In this document: piece after piece, positions 45,701 through 52,664 of the stretch
Layout: the number at the start of each line of letters is the position of its first letter
Position numbering within the stretch: position 1 is the stretch's first letter
From: Lineus longissimus
Lineage: Eukaryota > Nemertea > Pilidiophora > Heteronemertea > Lineidae
DNA: 64,000 nucleotides
Direction of reading: 5' to 3'
NCBI RefSeq assembly: GCF_910592395.1
Contig: NC_088323.1
Coordinates: forward strand, 15,113,501-15,177,500
Program-made: the position numbers and the translations under genes
Notes under the pieces: model-generated
The model's database searches: none
What the model saw: only the letters and a program-made list of their open reading frames with translations
What the model was told of the DNA's origin: nothing

Positions 45701-46942
45701 GTAACTATAGAGTGTCAAAAAGCTGCCAGCACATTCAGACACTTCCATTGCATCAGGTAACTATAGAGTGTCAAAAAGCTGCAAGCACATTCAGACACTT
45801 CCATTGCATCAGGTAACTATAGAGTGTCAAAAAGCTGCCAGCACATTCAGACACTTCCATTGCATCAGGTAACTATAGAGTGTCAAAAAGCTGCAAGCAC
45901 ATTCAGACACTTCCACTGCATCAGGTAACTATAGAGTGTCAAAAAGCTGCAAGCACATTCAGACACTTCCACTGCATCAGGTAACTATAGAGTGTCAAAA
46001 AGCTGCCAGCATATTCAGACACTTCCATTGCATCAGGTAACTATAGAGTGTCAAAAAGCTGCCAGCATATTCAGACACTTCCATTGCATCAGGTAACTAT
46101 AGAGTGTCAAAAAGCTGCCAGCACATTCAGACACTTCCATTGCATCAGGTAACTATAGAAATGTTCACCGTGCTAAGAATTTGTTCATATTACTCCTCTC
46201 AGATTTCTGCCTGAAATTCATGAGAACCCTTCCCATCCGGTCGTGCCGACTATTAGGGAAATGGCAGTTGGTTGATGCTTTTGCTGCGAGTGACGTGCAA
46301 GGCATGTCATGTGCATGTCACCACATGTCACCACATGTCACCACATGTCACCACATGTCACCAAAGCTTTGTGTACCTGGTGCATGCGCAGTGGAAGAGG
46401 AGGTGTTTTTTTGTGGAGACTAGCTTCGGACAGTCGGTGTTCAGTTTGTGTTCTTGGGACGTTTTCATTCGGGAGTTTTATTTGAGGCAAAGTTATATTT
46501 ATAAAGTCTTGACACGAATTGCTAAACGGGACATGAGCCTGGCCGGCCAGCATTCATTCAGGGTTTCATGTTTTATCACGAGGAGACTCGAGACGTGTAT
46601 TCAGCTGCATGGGTTGCATCATCCGTACATGTTGGAGGTAACGCCCGTGGTTATGGAGACAAAGGGCCCTAGATCTCTTGCTTGAGGAAAGTATACAGTA
46701 GAACCTCTCTATTAAGGACACCCTCGGGACTGACAAATGCTGTCCTTAATAGAGAGGTGTCCTGATTAGAGAGGTCAAATTGAATGGAAACAACCAATTT
46801 GGGACCAAAAGTAGTGTCCTTAATGGAGAGGTGTTCGCTAAAGGGAGGTTCCACTGTATTTGCACATTGACTTTAACGTACCCGTGATCGCCACCCAGTT
46901 CGTTGGTGAAGCCAGCACTCGCCGCAAAGGCAGCCGCAGCAT
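33560..46942 (-). CDS. NDUFS1: NADH:ubiquinone oxidoreductase 75-kDa core subunit, complete (15 coding exons)
   Basis: Largest subunit of the peripheral arm of mitochondrial complex I; it carries clusters N1b, N4 and N5 and passes electrons from the flavin side towards quinone. I joined 15 coding exons by GT-AG sites and phase: 46942-46882, 44701-44505, 43750-43674, 42662-42438, 41848-41663, 41228-41129, 40618-40469, 40205-40060, 38634-38506, 37315-37249, 36688-36464, 36011-35858, 35485-35310, 34285-34151, 33706-33560. They sum to 2175 nt, or 724 residues plus stop, against 727 in human. The start is followed by a basic, acid-free presequence ([16 protein letters not shown]). Fe-S ligands: C63, C74, C77, C91 (2Fe-2S); H123, C127, C130, C136 (N5); C179, C182, C185, C229 (N4). 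The molybdopterin-oxidoreductase-like domain follows to the end. There is no frameshift or stop, so the gene looks functional. Introns are full of mobile elements; a VPS50 exon lies antisense in intron 1. Confidence 0.97.
34151..34285 (-). CDS. NDUFS1: NDUFS1 coding exon 14
   Basis: Residues 632-676, 45 codons ([30 protein letters not shown]). The acceptor is TTTTCAG and the donor GTAAGT. Confidence 0.93.
34830..35292. mobile_element. composite MITE-A with internal 18-bp expansion
   Basis: TACAGTAGAACCTCCC at the left and GAGGTTCCACTATA at the right. Inside, CTCTCTATTAAGGACACC is repeated about 9 times (34857-35020). Two element bodies in opposite orientation meet at about 35115. Confidence 0.88.
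35310..35485 (-). CDS. NDUFS1: NDUFS1 coding exon 13
   Basis: Residues 573-631 ([41 protein letters not shown]). The acceptor is TATCTAG and the donor GTACGT. A composite MITE starts about 20 bp past the donor. Confidence 0.95.
35603..35669. repeat. 15-bp perfect inverted repeat in NDUFS1 intron 12
   Basis: TTGATAACCAGCTGG (35603-35617) and CCAGCTGGTTATCAA (35655-35669), 37-bp loop. A third half-copy, CCAGCTGGTTAGCAA, lies near 35697. Confidence 0.9.
35858..36011 (-). CDS. NDUFS1: NDUFS1 coding exon 12
   Basis: Residues 522-573 ([41 protein letters not shown]). The acceptor is TTGACAG and the donor GTAACA. Confidence 0.95.
36075..36405 (+). mobile_element. MITE-A fragment with internal repeat expansion
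   Basis: TTTCTATTAAGGACACCC-type units, about 14, mixed with shorter AAGGACCC units. The left end is lost; the right end stops at TTTGACCTCTCTTATCAG. Confidence 0.8.
36464..36688 (-). CDS. NDUFS1: NDUFS1 coding exon 11
   Basis: Residues 447-521, 75 codons ([45 protein letters not shown]). The acceptor is TTTTCAG and the donor GTAAGG. Confidence 0.95.
36885..36985 (+). mobile_element. MITE-A fragment
   Basis: ACACTAGTC through CAATCCCGAGGGTTTCC; both ends are lost. Confidence 0.65.
37249..37315 (-). CDS. NDUFS1: NDUFS1 coding exon 10 (67 nt)
   Basis: Residues 424-446, reading [20 protein letters not shown], where the human protein has [20 protein letters not shown]. The acceptor is GTCTTCCAG and the donor GTGAGT. 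The phase fits both neighbours. A LINE tail begins within about 10-15 bp of the acceptor. Confidence 0.9.
37325..37668 (+). mobile_element. 3' end of an L2/CR1-like non-LTR retrotransposon
   Basis: A plus-strand frame ends at 37609 with [38 protein letters not shown], the conserved C-terminal tail of CR1/L2/Jockey-type reverse transcriptases. Then come TGCGCTATATAAGACTCG and an ATT microsatellite tail. It is 5'-truncated, sits antisense in NDUFS1 intron 9, and ends against the exon 10 acceptor. Confidence 0.85.
37702..37882 (+). mobile_element. MITE-A full copy
   Basis: TACAGTAGAACCTCCCGTAG to GAGAGGTTTTACTGTA, flanked by TA. Confidence 0.9.
38506..38634 (-). CDS. NDUFS1: NDUFS1 coding exon 9
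   Basis: Residues 381-424 ([32 protein letters not shown]). I found it by reading the minus strand; the open frame is too short to stand out. The acceptor is TTTTCAG and the donor GTGGGT. Confidence 0.93.
39240..39845. repeat. 101-bp minisatellite in NDUFS1 intron 8 (6 units)
   Basis: GTGAGTTTC starts units at 39240, 39341, 39442, 39543, 39644 and 39745. The first and last units are the most diverged. Confidence 0.95.
40060..40205 (-). CDS. NDUFS1: NDUFS1 coding exon 8
   Basis: Residues 333-381 ([31 protein letters not shown]). The acceptor is CTTCCAG and the donor GTAAGT. The intron that follows carries a 101-bp minisatellite. Confidence 0.95.
40469..40618 (-). CDS. NDUFS1: NDUFS1 coding exon 7
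   Basis: Residues 283-332, exactly 50 codons ([20 protein letters not shown] and so on). The acceptor is TGTTTAG and the donor GTAGGG. This region belongs to the 4Fe-4S Mo/W bis-MGD-type domain. Confidence 0.95.
40837..41015 (+). mobile_element. MITE-A, right end truncated
   Basis: TACAGTGGAACCTCCC at the left; stops at GGACACCTCTCTAG. Confidence 0.82.
41129..41228 (-). CDS. NDUFS1: NDUFS1 coding exon 6
   Basis: Residues 249-282 ([18 protein letters not shown] and MRIIPRLNE). Phase 2 in, phase 0 out; the donor is GTATGT. Confidence 0.95.
41441..41622 (-). mobile_element. MITE-A full copy in NDUFS1 intron 5
   Basis: TACCGTAGCACCTCTC to GGGAGGTTCCACTGTA, flanked by TA; about 40 bp from the exon 5 donor. 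Confidence 0.88.
41663..41848 (-). CDS. NDUFS1: NDUFS1 coding exon 5
   Basis: Residues 187-249. It includes [17 protein letters not shown] and [14 protein letters not shown]229 is the fourth N4 ligand. The acceptor is CTTCAAG and the donor GTAAGC. Confidence 0.96.
42438..42662 (-). CDS. NDUFS1: NDUFS1 coding exon 4 (N5 and N4 ligands)
   Basis: Residues 112-187. [14 protein letters not shown] gives the His-Cys3 ligands of N5 (H123, C127, C130, C136); CIHCTRC gives three N4 ligands (C179, C182, C185). Four extra residues (NTFS, 155-158) relative to human precede GKRGVEDKN. The donor is GTGAGT. Confidence 0.96.
42998..43062 (-). repeat. duplicate of the exon 4 acceptor-side intron
   Basis: About 63 bp match 42668-42730 (AATTGAGGATGAAGTTAATT, TCGTCTGGGCTTG, AGAAATGGGCAGCTT). 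The copy has TTCTAC where the real site has CTCCAG. Confidence 0.85.
43622..43675 (-). mobile_element. tRNA-like SINE remnant at the exon 3 donor
   Basis: The minus strand reads GTTAGTTTGATTGGCGGGAC, then GTAGCCAAGAGGTCATGGGT, TCGCATCC; an A-box-like and a B-box-like sequence. Confidence 0.65.
43674..43750 (-). CDS. NDUFS1: NDUFS1 coding exon 3
   Basis: Residues 87-112, 77 nt. It supplies the fourth 2Fe-2S ligand, C91, in QASCAMPVM. The acceptor is TCTTTCAG. The donor GTTAGT runs straight into a tRNA-like SINE remnant. Confidence 0.95.
43910..44097. mobile_element. hairpin MITE in NDUFS1 intron 2
   Basis: Arms 43954-43992 and 44024-44062 are nearly perfect reverse complements (CAAACCGCTCGGGTGGAGCT against AGCTCCACCCGAGCGGTTTG) around a ~31-nt loop. 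Weaker pairing continues outwards (AATTGATAC / GTATCAATT). Confidence 0.85.
44395..44475 (+). mobile_element. tRNA/5S-rRNA-like chimeric SINE fragment
   Basis: GGCCCAGTGGTTGGCGTG resembles a tRNA A box. GGAAGTTAAGCAACGTTGAG and TTTGGATCGGTGACTGG follow the internal promoter of 5S rRNA (AAGTTAAGCAACGT, TTGGATGGGTGACC). Confidence 0.65.
44505..44701 (-). CDS. NDUFS1: NDUFS1 coding exon 2 (2Fe-2S ferredoxin-like domain)
   Basis: Residues 21-86. It holds three of the four N1b ligands in [16 protein letters not shown] (C63, C74, C77). The acceptor is TTTTCAG and the donor GTTAGT. The donor side lies about 30 bp from a 5S-rRNA-like repeat. Confidence 0.95.
45106..45347 (-). mobile_element. MITE-A full copy with local expansion
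   Basis: TACAGTAGAACCTCTC to GGGAGGTTTCACTGTA; AATAGAGAGGTTGTCCTT is repeated near the right end. The left flank GGGCCCTATATCTCTTGCTT is shared with the 46694 copy. Confidence 0.88.
45582..45700 (+). pseudogene. VPS50: isolated internal VPS50 exon inside NDUFS1 intron 1
   Basis: The acceptor TGTTTTCAG is followed by an open frame [39 protein letters not shown], ending in ATC AG and donor GTAACT. This is almost identical to an N-terminal exon of animal syndetin (human [20 protein letters not shown]). It lies antisense between NDUFS1 coding exons 1 and 2, about 35 kb downstream of the VPS50 C-terminal exons on the same strand, which is the wrong order for one gene. I saw no neighbouring VPS50 exon within several kb. 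The reading frame and both splice sites are intact, so the exon is either young or still used. I call it a displaced exon, probably non-functional; an alternative is part of a second VPS50 copy with very long introns. Confidence 0.8.
45653..46156 (+). repeat. nine tandem copies of a 56-bp unit = VPS50 exon 3' end plus splice donor
   Basis: Unit starts lie at 45653, 45709, 45765, 45821, 45877, 45933, 45989, 46045 and 46101, exactly 56 bp apart, with only a few substitutions. Each unit holds the last 48 nt of the VPS50 exon and the first 8 intron bases GTAACTAT. The first unit is the real exon end. Every copy keeps an intact donor; none gains a pyrimidine tract or clear acceptor. Reading past the first donor hits TAA at once. 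Confidence 0.97.
46311..46362. repeat. 10-bp repeat ACATGTCACC (5 units)
   Basis: CATGTCACCA repeated five times in NDUFS1 intron 1, shortly after the VPS50-derived array. Confidence 0.9.
46692..46860 (-). mobile_element. MITE-A full copy in NDUFS1 intron 1
   Basis: TACAGTAGAACCTCTC to GGGAGGTTCCACTGTA. It ends 22 bp from the donor of coding exon 1. Confidence 0.9.
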
Positions 46943-46950
46943 TCTTAAAT
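46882..46950 (-). CDS. NDUFS1: NDUFS1 coding exon 1 (start codon, mitochondrial presequence)
   Basis: A TTTTCAG acceptor ends at 46951. A short 5'UTR piece is followed by ATG at 46942-46940 and 20 codons rich in Leu and Arg with no acidic residue, typical of a matrix-targeting presequence. The donor GTACGT follows 46882 and splits codon 21 after its first base. The acceptor in front of the ATG means at least one non-coding exon lies further upstream. Confidence 0.9.
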
Positions 46951-47179
46951 CTGAAAACATAAAATATGACATTAAATTATCAATTCATGACCATATTCAT
47001 AGGCCTTTTCGACACAAGACAAATCAGATCCTTAAAAAATCAAATGTGCACATTCAGAACATGTCGTCAGAAGGCCTATGCCGAATTTGGACAATGCCAT
47101 GAGCCACTATTAACCCTTTGTACCAGGAGAAACATAGAGACATATCTTGACGACTTCTTTGATGTCCAGGACGGCGACG

Positions 47180-47525
47180 CGATGATGTTTAATATCATGA
47201 GACTTGTATAGCGCTAACTCCAACAGGTTTCAGTCGCAAAACGTTCACATTAGTACCCCTAGCTGTTGGCCTATACATTCCTGATTCAAGCTCTCCTCTC
47301 TGGGAGTATCACAGGTCCGAGCTGCAGCTATACAGCGCTCAGGACTAACATTCATAGTTTGCCATCCCTGCCAGCTACGTACCCATTTACTCCTGGGTGG
47401 AGAGAAGCAAGTAGGGTAAAGTGCTTGCCCACAAAGACGAAACAGCGGTGACCCTTCTGGCTCCGAGAATCGAACCCAGGACCTCCTGATTATGAGCCCG
47501 GTGCTCTAACCACTACGTCACTGAT
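47180..47525 (-). mobile_element. tRNA-derived SINE with LINE-like tail, in the NDUFS1 5'UTR intron
   Basis: The minus strand reads tRNA boxes GTAGTGGTTAGAGC and GGGTTCGATTC, then a core (TACCCATTTACTCCTGGGTG in plus orientation), then a tail AGCGCTATACAAGTCTC like the L2/CR1 3' end above. Confidence 0.82.
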
Positions 47526-47997
47526 CTACAACACTGACTGATGTTTGAAAATGATGATCCTGTGCTACACGGTCACTGCACTCTCGGACTCTGTGACTGT
47601 GTCTGCAGCCAGGGCAGCCAACAAAAAATTTTAAAAACACCAGTCACCACTTCTGCCCTTACACGAGTCTATTCACCTAGGAGGAGTACCGCCCCGAATC
47701 TTCCCAGGCAATGCAGACCTTTGTGTGCAGAAATTTTGCTTATGCAAGTTGTCATGTACATTATGTGTACATCATTCATCAATGTACAATGTGCATTGGC
47801 TACGTGTAAATGTACACAAACTGCGCAGACGACGAGATATGTTCACAGGGCTGAAAGTCACATAAAAATCTATATAAAACGATTTGATTACATTGCATCA
47901 GATAGAATATATCTACAGGTTCATTCTGAATAAATCATAGGAAAGAAAGTAAATAGACTAAGGAGTTAAAAGCAAATTTATACATACATTTTCGGAG

Positions 47998-48050
47998 TTG
48001 ACCTTCGAAAAACAATTTCGGGGACTTCCGGTGTTCCAAGGATTGTGGGA
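47998..48050 (-). promoter_or_regulatory. NDUFS1: probable NDUFS1 promoter and non-coding first exon
   Basis: A splice donor reading AAAAT|GTATGT on the minus strand at 47998/47997 could join the acceptor before coding exon 1 at 46951. Just upstream, 48024-48032 reads ACCGGAAGT on the minus strand, a full ETS/GABP (NRF-2) site, the usual activator site of nuclear respiratory genes. The sites are seen; promoter function and transcription start are inferred. Confidence 0.5.
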
Positions 48051-48231
48051 AATATACGAGAGGTTTTTTCATTTATCAGCAAAATATGCTATTATTCTAC
48101 CCAATATTGTCACATTAAAAATATTTCATATCAGCCTACACAATAGCATCGGTGAATATGTCAGCTTTGGGTTTCGTCACATCTCAAGAGGTCATCTACT
48201 TATGTCTATTAAATTGCCCAATCTGTCAGAT

Positions 48232-48304
48232 GGCCTCGTGGCTTAGTTGGTTAAAGCGCCTGTCTAGTAAACAGGAGATCACGAGTTCGAATCTCGTCGA
48301 GGCC
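48232..48304 (+). tRNA. tRNA-Thr (anticodon AGT)
   Basis: 73 nt. The acceptor stem GGCCTCG pairs with CGAGGCC. The D arm is GGCTTAGTTGGTTAAAGC, and the anticodon stem-loop CCTGT-CTAGTAA-ACAGG gives AGT. The T arm has GTTCGAATC. It is followed at once by TTTTT, a Pol III terminator. All arms pair, unlike the SINE heads in this window. It lies about 200 bp upstream of the inferred NDUFS1 promoter. Confidence 0.95.
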
Positions 48305-48610
48305 TTTTTGACATTTTTTCTTTTTACGTTTTCCTTTTTCTTTTTATGCAATTTTAATGATTCGCGGTCTTTGCCACATGCACAGCACAACGATTATCAA
48401 AGACCCGTTCAACGATATCTTATGGCACTGTACAACTTGTAACCTGCGCCACATCACTTGTGACCTTGGGCAACTCACTTTACTTAGTGGGGGGTGGGCC
48501 AGGGCCGGGGGCTACTGACGGTGCGTTCCTAGGCAGACATCTCAAGAAAGTATCATTTATGCAGATGTGGTATTCATCAAGGGAACTATTGGACTAACGT
48601 CAGGACTATT

Positions 48611-48684
48611 GGCGTAATGGTTAATGCGATTGCCTTACACTCAGTGGTTCTGGCAAGATCACAGGTTCGAATCCTACTGAAGGC
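48611..48684 (+). mobile_element. tRNA-like SINE head beside the 68-bp array
   Basis: GGCGTAATGGTTAATGCG and AGGTTCGAATCCTACT. Stems do not pair fully. Confidence 0.6.
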
Positions 48685-48699
48685 TTTACTTATCTGATG

Positions 48700-49378
48700 T
48701 TGTTGGCTAAGCTAGGCCGCAATTAGCCAAGGTCCAGCACATATACCCAACCCGGAGAGGCCAAATGATATATACCAGGCTAGGCCGTAATGAGCCAAGG
48801 TCCAGCACATATACCTAACCCGGAGAGGCCAAATGATATATACCAGGCTAGGCCGCAATGAGCCAAGGTCCAGCACATATACCTAACCCGGAGAGGCCAA
48901 ATGATATGTACCAGGCTAGGCCGCAATGAGCCAAGGTCCAGCACATATACCTAACCCGGAGAGGCCAAATGATATATACCAGGCTAGGCCGCAATGAGCC
49001 AAGGTCCAGCACATATACCTAACCCGGAGAGGCCAAATGATATGTACCAGGCTAGGCCGCAATGAGCCAAGGTCCAGCACATATACCTAACCCGGAGAGG
49101 CCAAATGATATATACCAGGCTAGGCCGCAATGAGCCAAGGTCCAGCACATATACCTAACCCGGAGAGGCCAAATGATATGTACCAGGCTAGGCCGCAATG
49201 AGCCAAGGTCCAGCACATATACCTAACCCGGAGAGGCCAAATGATATGTACCAGGCTAGGCCGCAATGAGCCAAGGTCCAGCACATATACCTAACCCAGA
49301 GGCCAAATGATATATACCAGGCTAGGCCGCAATGAGCCAAGGTCCAGCACATATACCTAACCCGGAGAGGCCCAATGA
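48700..49378. repeat. 68-bp minisatellite (~10 units)
   Basis: Unit GCTAGGCCGCAATGAGCCAA, GGTCCAGCACATATACC, GGAGAGGCCAAATGATAT. Units alternate between ATATATACC and ATATGTACC. One unit is 2 bp short. Confidence 0.94.
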
Positions 49379-49517
49379 ACAGAGTCCAGTATGGCACTGT
49401 CGTCTCCAGCATAGGTCAAGGTTGCCCGAGGATCGGGACAACCTTCATGAAATAAGACCCACGGGAATTTGGTGATCAGCAGGTGACTTTTGCGCCCTTG
49501 CGCCTAACGTCCAGTCA

Positions 49518-49590
49518 TTTGGCGTTAGGATTAACATGCTAGCCTTCCTATCCGTGGTTCAAGATGACAGGTTCCAACCCCAACACAGGC
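49518..49590 (+). mobile_element. decayed tRNA-like SINE head after the 68-bp array
   Basis: GGCGTTAGGATTAACATGC and ACAGGTTCCAACCCC; a diverged relative of 48611-48684. Confidence 0.55.
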
Positions 49591-50402
49591 ACTACGCTGA
49601 TTTGCGATGAAATGTGGTGTTGGCTATTTTACTGAGCTCTTCTTTTCACAGGCCTGTGACCCGACTGGGAGTCAAACTTTCAAATTCTGATTATCAAAAC
49701 ACTAAACACTTCAAAATCAATAACACCAACGAGTCATTTGATATTCGTTTTGTTTTAATGATATGTATACACAATCTATGAACAGTCGACATGTAGTTTA
49801 ATACATGACATTCACCTGATAAGACTGGACCAGCTCTTTGAACTGCCTCCGATTAAGGTTTTAAACAAAGAACTTTTGTACCAAGAATCGTATCACGTTA
49901 AAAATGGTACCATTAGAAAGAGTTCTTCAATTCCAAAGAATGGTCACGTCAAAATGTTTTGACAACATATATTTTTTCAAAATATTTGCTCGTTTTTCTT
50001 TCCTGAATTCCAGATTTCATTCCTGAATAAAAGGTAGTTCAATGCCCTGGTCGGATGTAACTAGCCTCAACCCCTTCACCTTCAGCATGGAACACCCATT
50101 GTAGTAAACGGACTATCCCCACTTGACAAAATAGGGTGGACAAGGTAGGTTTGGCCAGGAAAATCCGATATCGAAAACACTTTCTAATCTGACAAGACTG
50201 AAATTAAAAGCTTGAACTTTCAAGCAAATTAAAATCTTAGGGAGATAGAAGGTATAGGGTTCATCATTTATTGCATTTGTATAGCAGACTGAAAGATTAT
50301 ATTATTGTGCATAATTTCATGACGAATTTCACTGCAGTTTTTCCTGCCATTTTTCAGACGAACAAGCAGGCAGACGTGTATTACAATTTGAGGTAAATGC
50401 AT
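49591..50402. other. no gene seen
   Basis: AT-rich, unique, no splice-flanked frame noticed. Confidence 0.55.
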
Positions 50403-50582
50403 CACAGTAGAACCCCTCTATTACGGACACCCTCAAGACTGACAAAAACTGTCCTTAATAGAGAGATGTCCTGATTACAGAGGTCAATTTGAATGGAAAC
50501 ACCCAATTTGGGACCAAAACTAGTGTCCTCAATAGAGAGTGTCCTTAATAGAGAGGTGTCCGCTATAAGAGGTTCTACTGTT
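50403..50582 (-). mobile_element. MITE-A full copy
   Basis: ACAGTAGAACCCCTCTATTA to GAGGTTCTACTG. Confidence 0.86.
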
Positions 50583-50919
50583 CGTGAAATACTCTATAGT
50601 TTGGACGCGATCCGTTGTATAAAAACTCTTTAAAGTGTTTAAAATGTCGGCACGGGCATGATTTTGGACGATATTGACGAAAGTTATAGAAAAGGATGGT
50701 ATCAACTGGGACAGATTATGCAAGATATTTATAAATACAACCCATCAAAATCATGTCCAGAAAAAGTCTCTTAAATTTCAGAAAACATGAAATTATGGAC
50801 ACGGGGGGGGTCTGGGAGGTGTGAGGGGATGAGCCTGCCGAAAGAAATCCTTAATTCTGATAATTTTTTTGGGCATAAGTCTTGTATTGTACATATTTCA
50901 GCTCACACACATAGAGTGG

Positions 50920-51186
50920 AACCTCCCTTAGCGGACACCTCTCTATCAAGGACAGCCTCTCTATTAAGGACACTAATTTTGGTCCCAAATTGATACTTCC
51001 CATTCAATTTGACCTCTCTAATCAGGACACCTCTCCATTAAGGACAACCTCTCTGTTAAGGACACTAATTTTGGTCCCAAATTGGGTGTTTCCATTCAAT
51101 TTGACCTCTCTAATCAGGACACCTCTCTATTACGGACAGCACTTGTCAGTCCCGAGGGTGTCTTTAATGGAGAGGTTCTACTGTAC
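50920..51186 (+). mobile_element. MITE-A copy with duplicated centre
   Basis: GAGTGGAACCTCCCTTAGCG to GAGGTTCTACTGTA. The segment ATTTTGGTCCCAAATTG through CATTCAATTTGACC occurs twice. Confidence 0.86.
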
Positions 51187-51839
51187 TCTCAGGAAAGACA
51201 AACTTTGTGTATATTTGCAAAAGGCACACTTCCCGATTTTTAAGGTTAGGAACGATCGTTTCATTAACCACAAAAAGGGACACTGATTTACAAACTGATT
51301 TTTCTGACATTTTCTGAAATTATAACGTCTTCTGGACATGATCTTTGGGTTTGAAAATTTGGAAACGAATGCTGGTTTTGGAAATCTTGCGGTTATATCA
51401 CAAAGACTCCAAACCGAACTGCAGGAGCAGGTTAATATTTTCTCTCCGGTTTCTCAGAAAAGAAGATTCCCTTTTTAAAAACCGTATCATAAAATCGCAT
51501 TTAAAAATGCCGGACAAAACCTCAACTTCAATGATCAAAGGCACTTTTCCCCTTCCCAGGAATATTGAAATCAAACTTCCACATTTGAATTTTCAGATAA
51601 AATTTCTGAAATTCGTTAACAACATTAAAATGAAGTAACGCCGAAATAAATCTTTTCCTGCTATAATATCTTAAGGTGATATTTACAAAATAAAGTACAC
51701 AGTTACAAGTCTGAATTCGACTTTTTTCACAATTCGCCTCTTTCTAGATGAGAGCCTCCAATGATGGATCTCTAAAATCAAAAGTTAAAAGTTAAAAGTT
51801 AAATGTTTGTGTTTACACTAGTCTGATATCAATTAGGCT
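51187..51839. other. no gene seen
   Basis: A 97-codon basic frame (51345-51638) lacks domain and splice context; AAAGTT microrepeat at 51780. Confidence 0.5.
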
Positions 51840-52083
51840 ATGGGTTATCATCAGACCTTACACTTTAACCCTCGTCTGTCCTGAAACCTTTCAGTAGACC
51901 TCAGATGAGCTGCTATTAACCAGCGCTGCAATCTGAGACTTCCTGACCGGTACCCATTTATACACCTGGGTGCAGAAGCAGATGAGACAAAGTGACCTGC
52001 CTACAGTCTCACGCAAACAGTGGGGTTGAACCCAGGACCTCTTGACCACTAGTCGAGAGTCAGAGCCACTACACCAAAGCTAC
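51840..52083 (-). mobile_element. tRNA-derived SINE sharing the core of 47180-47525
   Basis: The minus strand has GTAGTGGCTCTGACTC and GGGTTCAACCCC. The core ACCCATTTATACACCTGGGT matches the other SINE. Confidence 0.8.
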
Positions 52084-52510
52084 TCTGTTGCGAGGAAACG
52101 AATTTGCCAACTTACAACTTATAGTGTCAGATTTTGATGTTTTCGACATAACGTCAGTCGTAACATCAAAATCAAGAGAGGCGGGGTCATAACCTGGCGA
52201 ATTCAGTCATAAAAACGCAAGAGATGCTCATCTGGACAGAGGTGAATTCACTGCGGGATTCGCGCGGGATTTTCCCGCGCTATGTACGCACGACATATGC
52301 TTTCGACAACAAATCACTCAATTACATGAAATGAGAATGAACACATGTATATATTACAGGGAATAAATGAATTCATACATTTTGCAACATATTGATACTG
52401 TCAGCCATGTCACTTTCAGGTCATTTAGCCAACAGAAATATCATCACCAAATTGAAAAATCCAAAAGTTACAGATTCAATCTTTTATTGTCATTCAGTGT
52501 CGGGTACTGG

Positions 52511-52664
52511 TGTACAGTAGAACCTCTCTAATAAGGACACCCTTGAAACTGCCAAGTGCTGTCTTCAATAGAGGTGTCCTGATTAGAGAGGTCAAATTGA
52601 ATGGAAACTGCCACTTTGGGACCAAAACTAGTGTCCTTAATAGAGAGGTGTCCGCTAAGGGGGT
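52511..52664 (-). mobile_element. MITE-A, right end lost
   Basis: TACAGTAGAACCTCTC at the left; stops at GTCCGCTAAGGGGG. Confidence 0.84.

Noticed and set aside
47460-47525. tRNA-Met gene on the minus strand
   Set aside because: Has A and B boxes and CAT in the loop, but no paired acceptor stem and it is joined to a SINE core and tail.
47541-47933. 130-codon plus-strand gene
   Set aside because: Lies in the inferred NDUFS1 5'UTR intron; no domain and no splice support.
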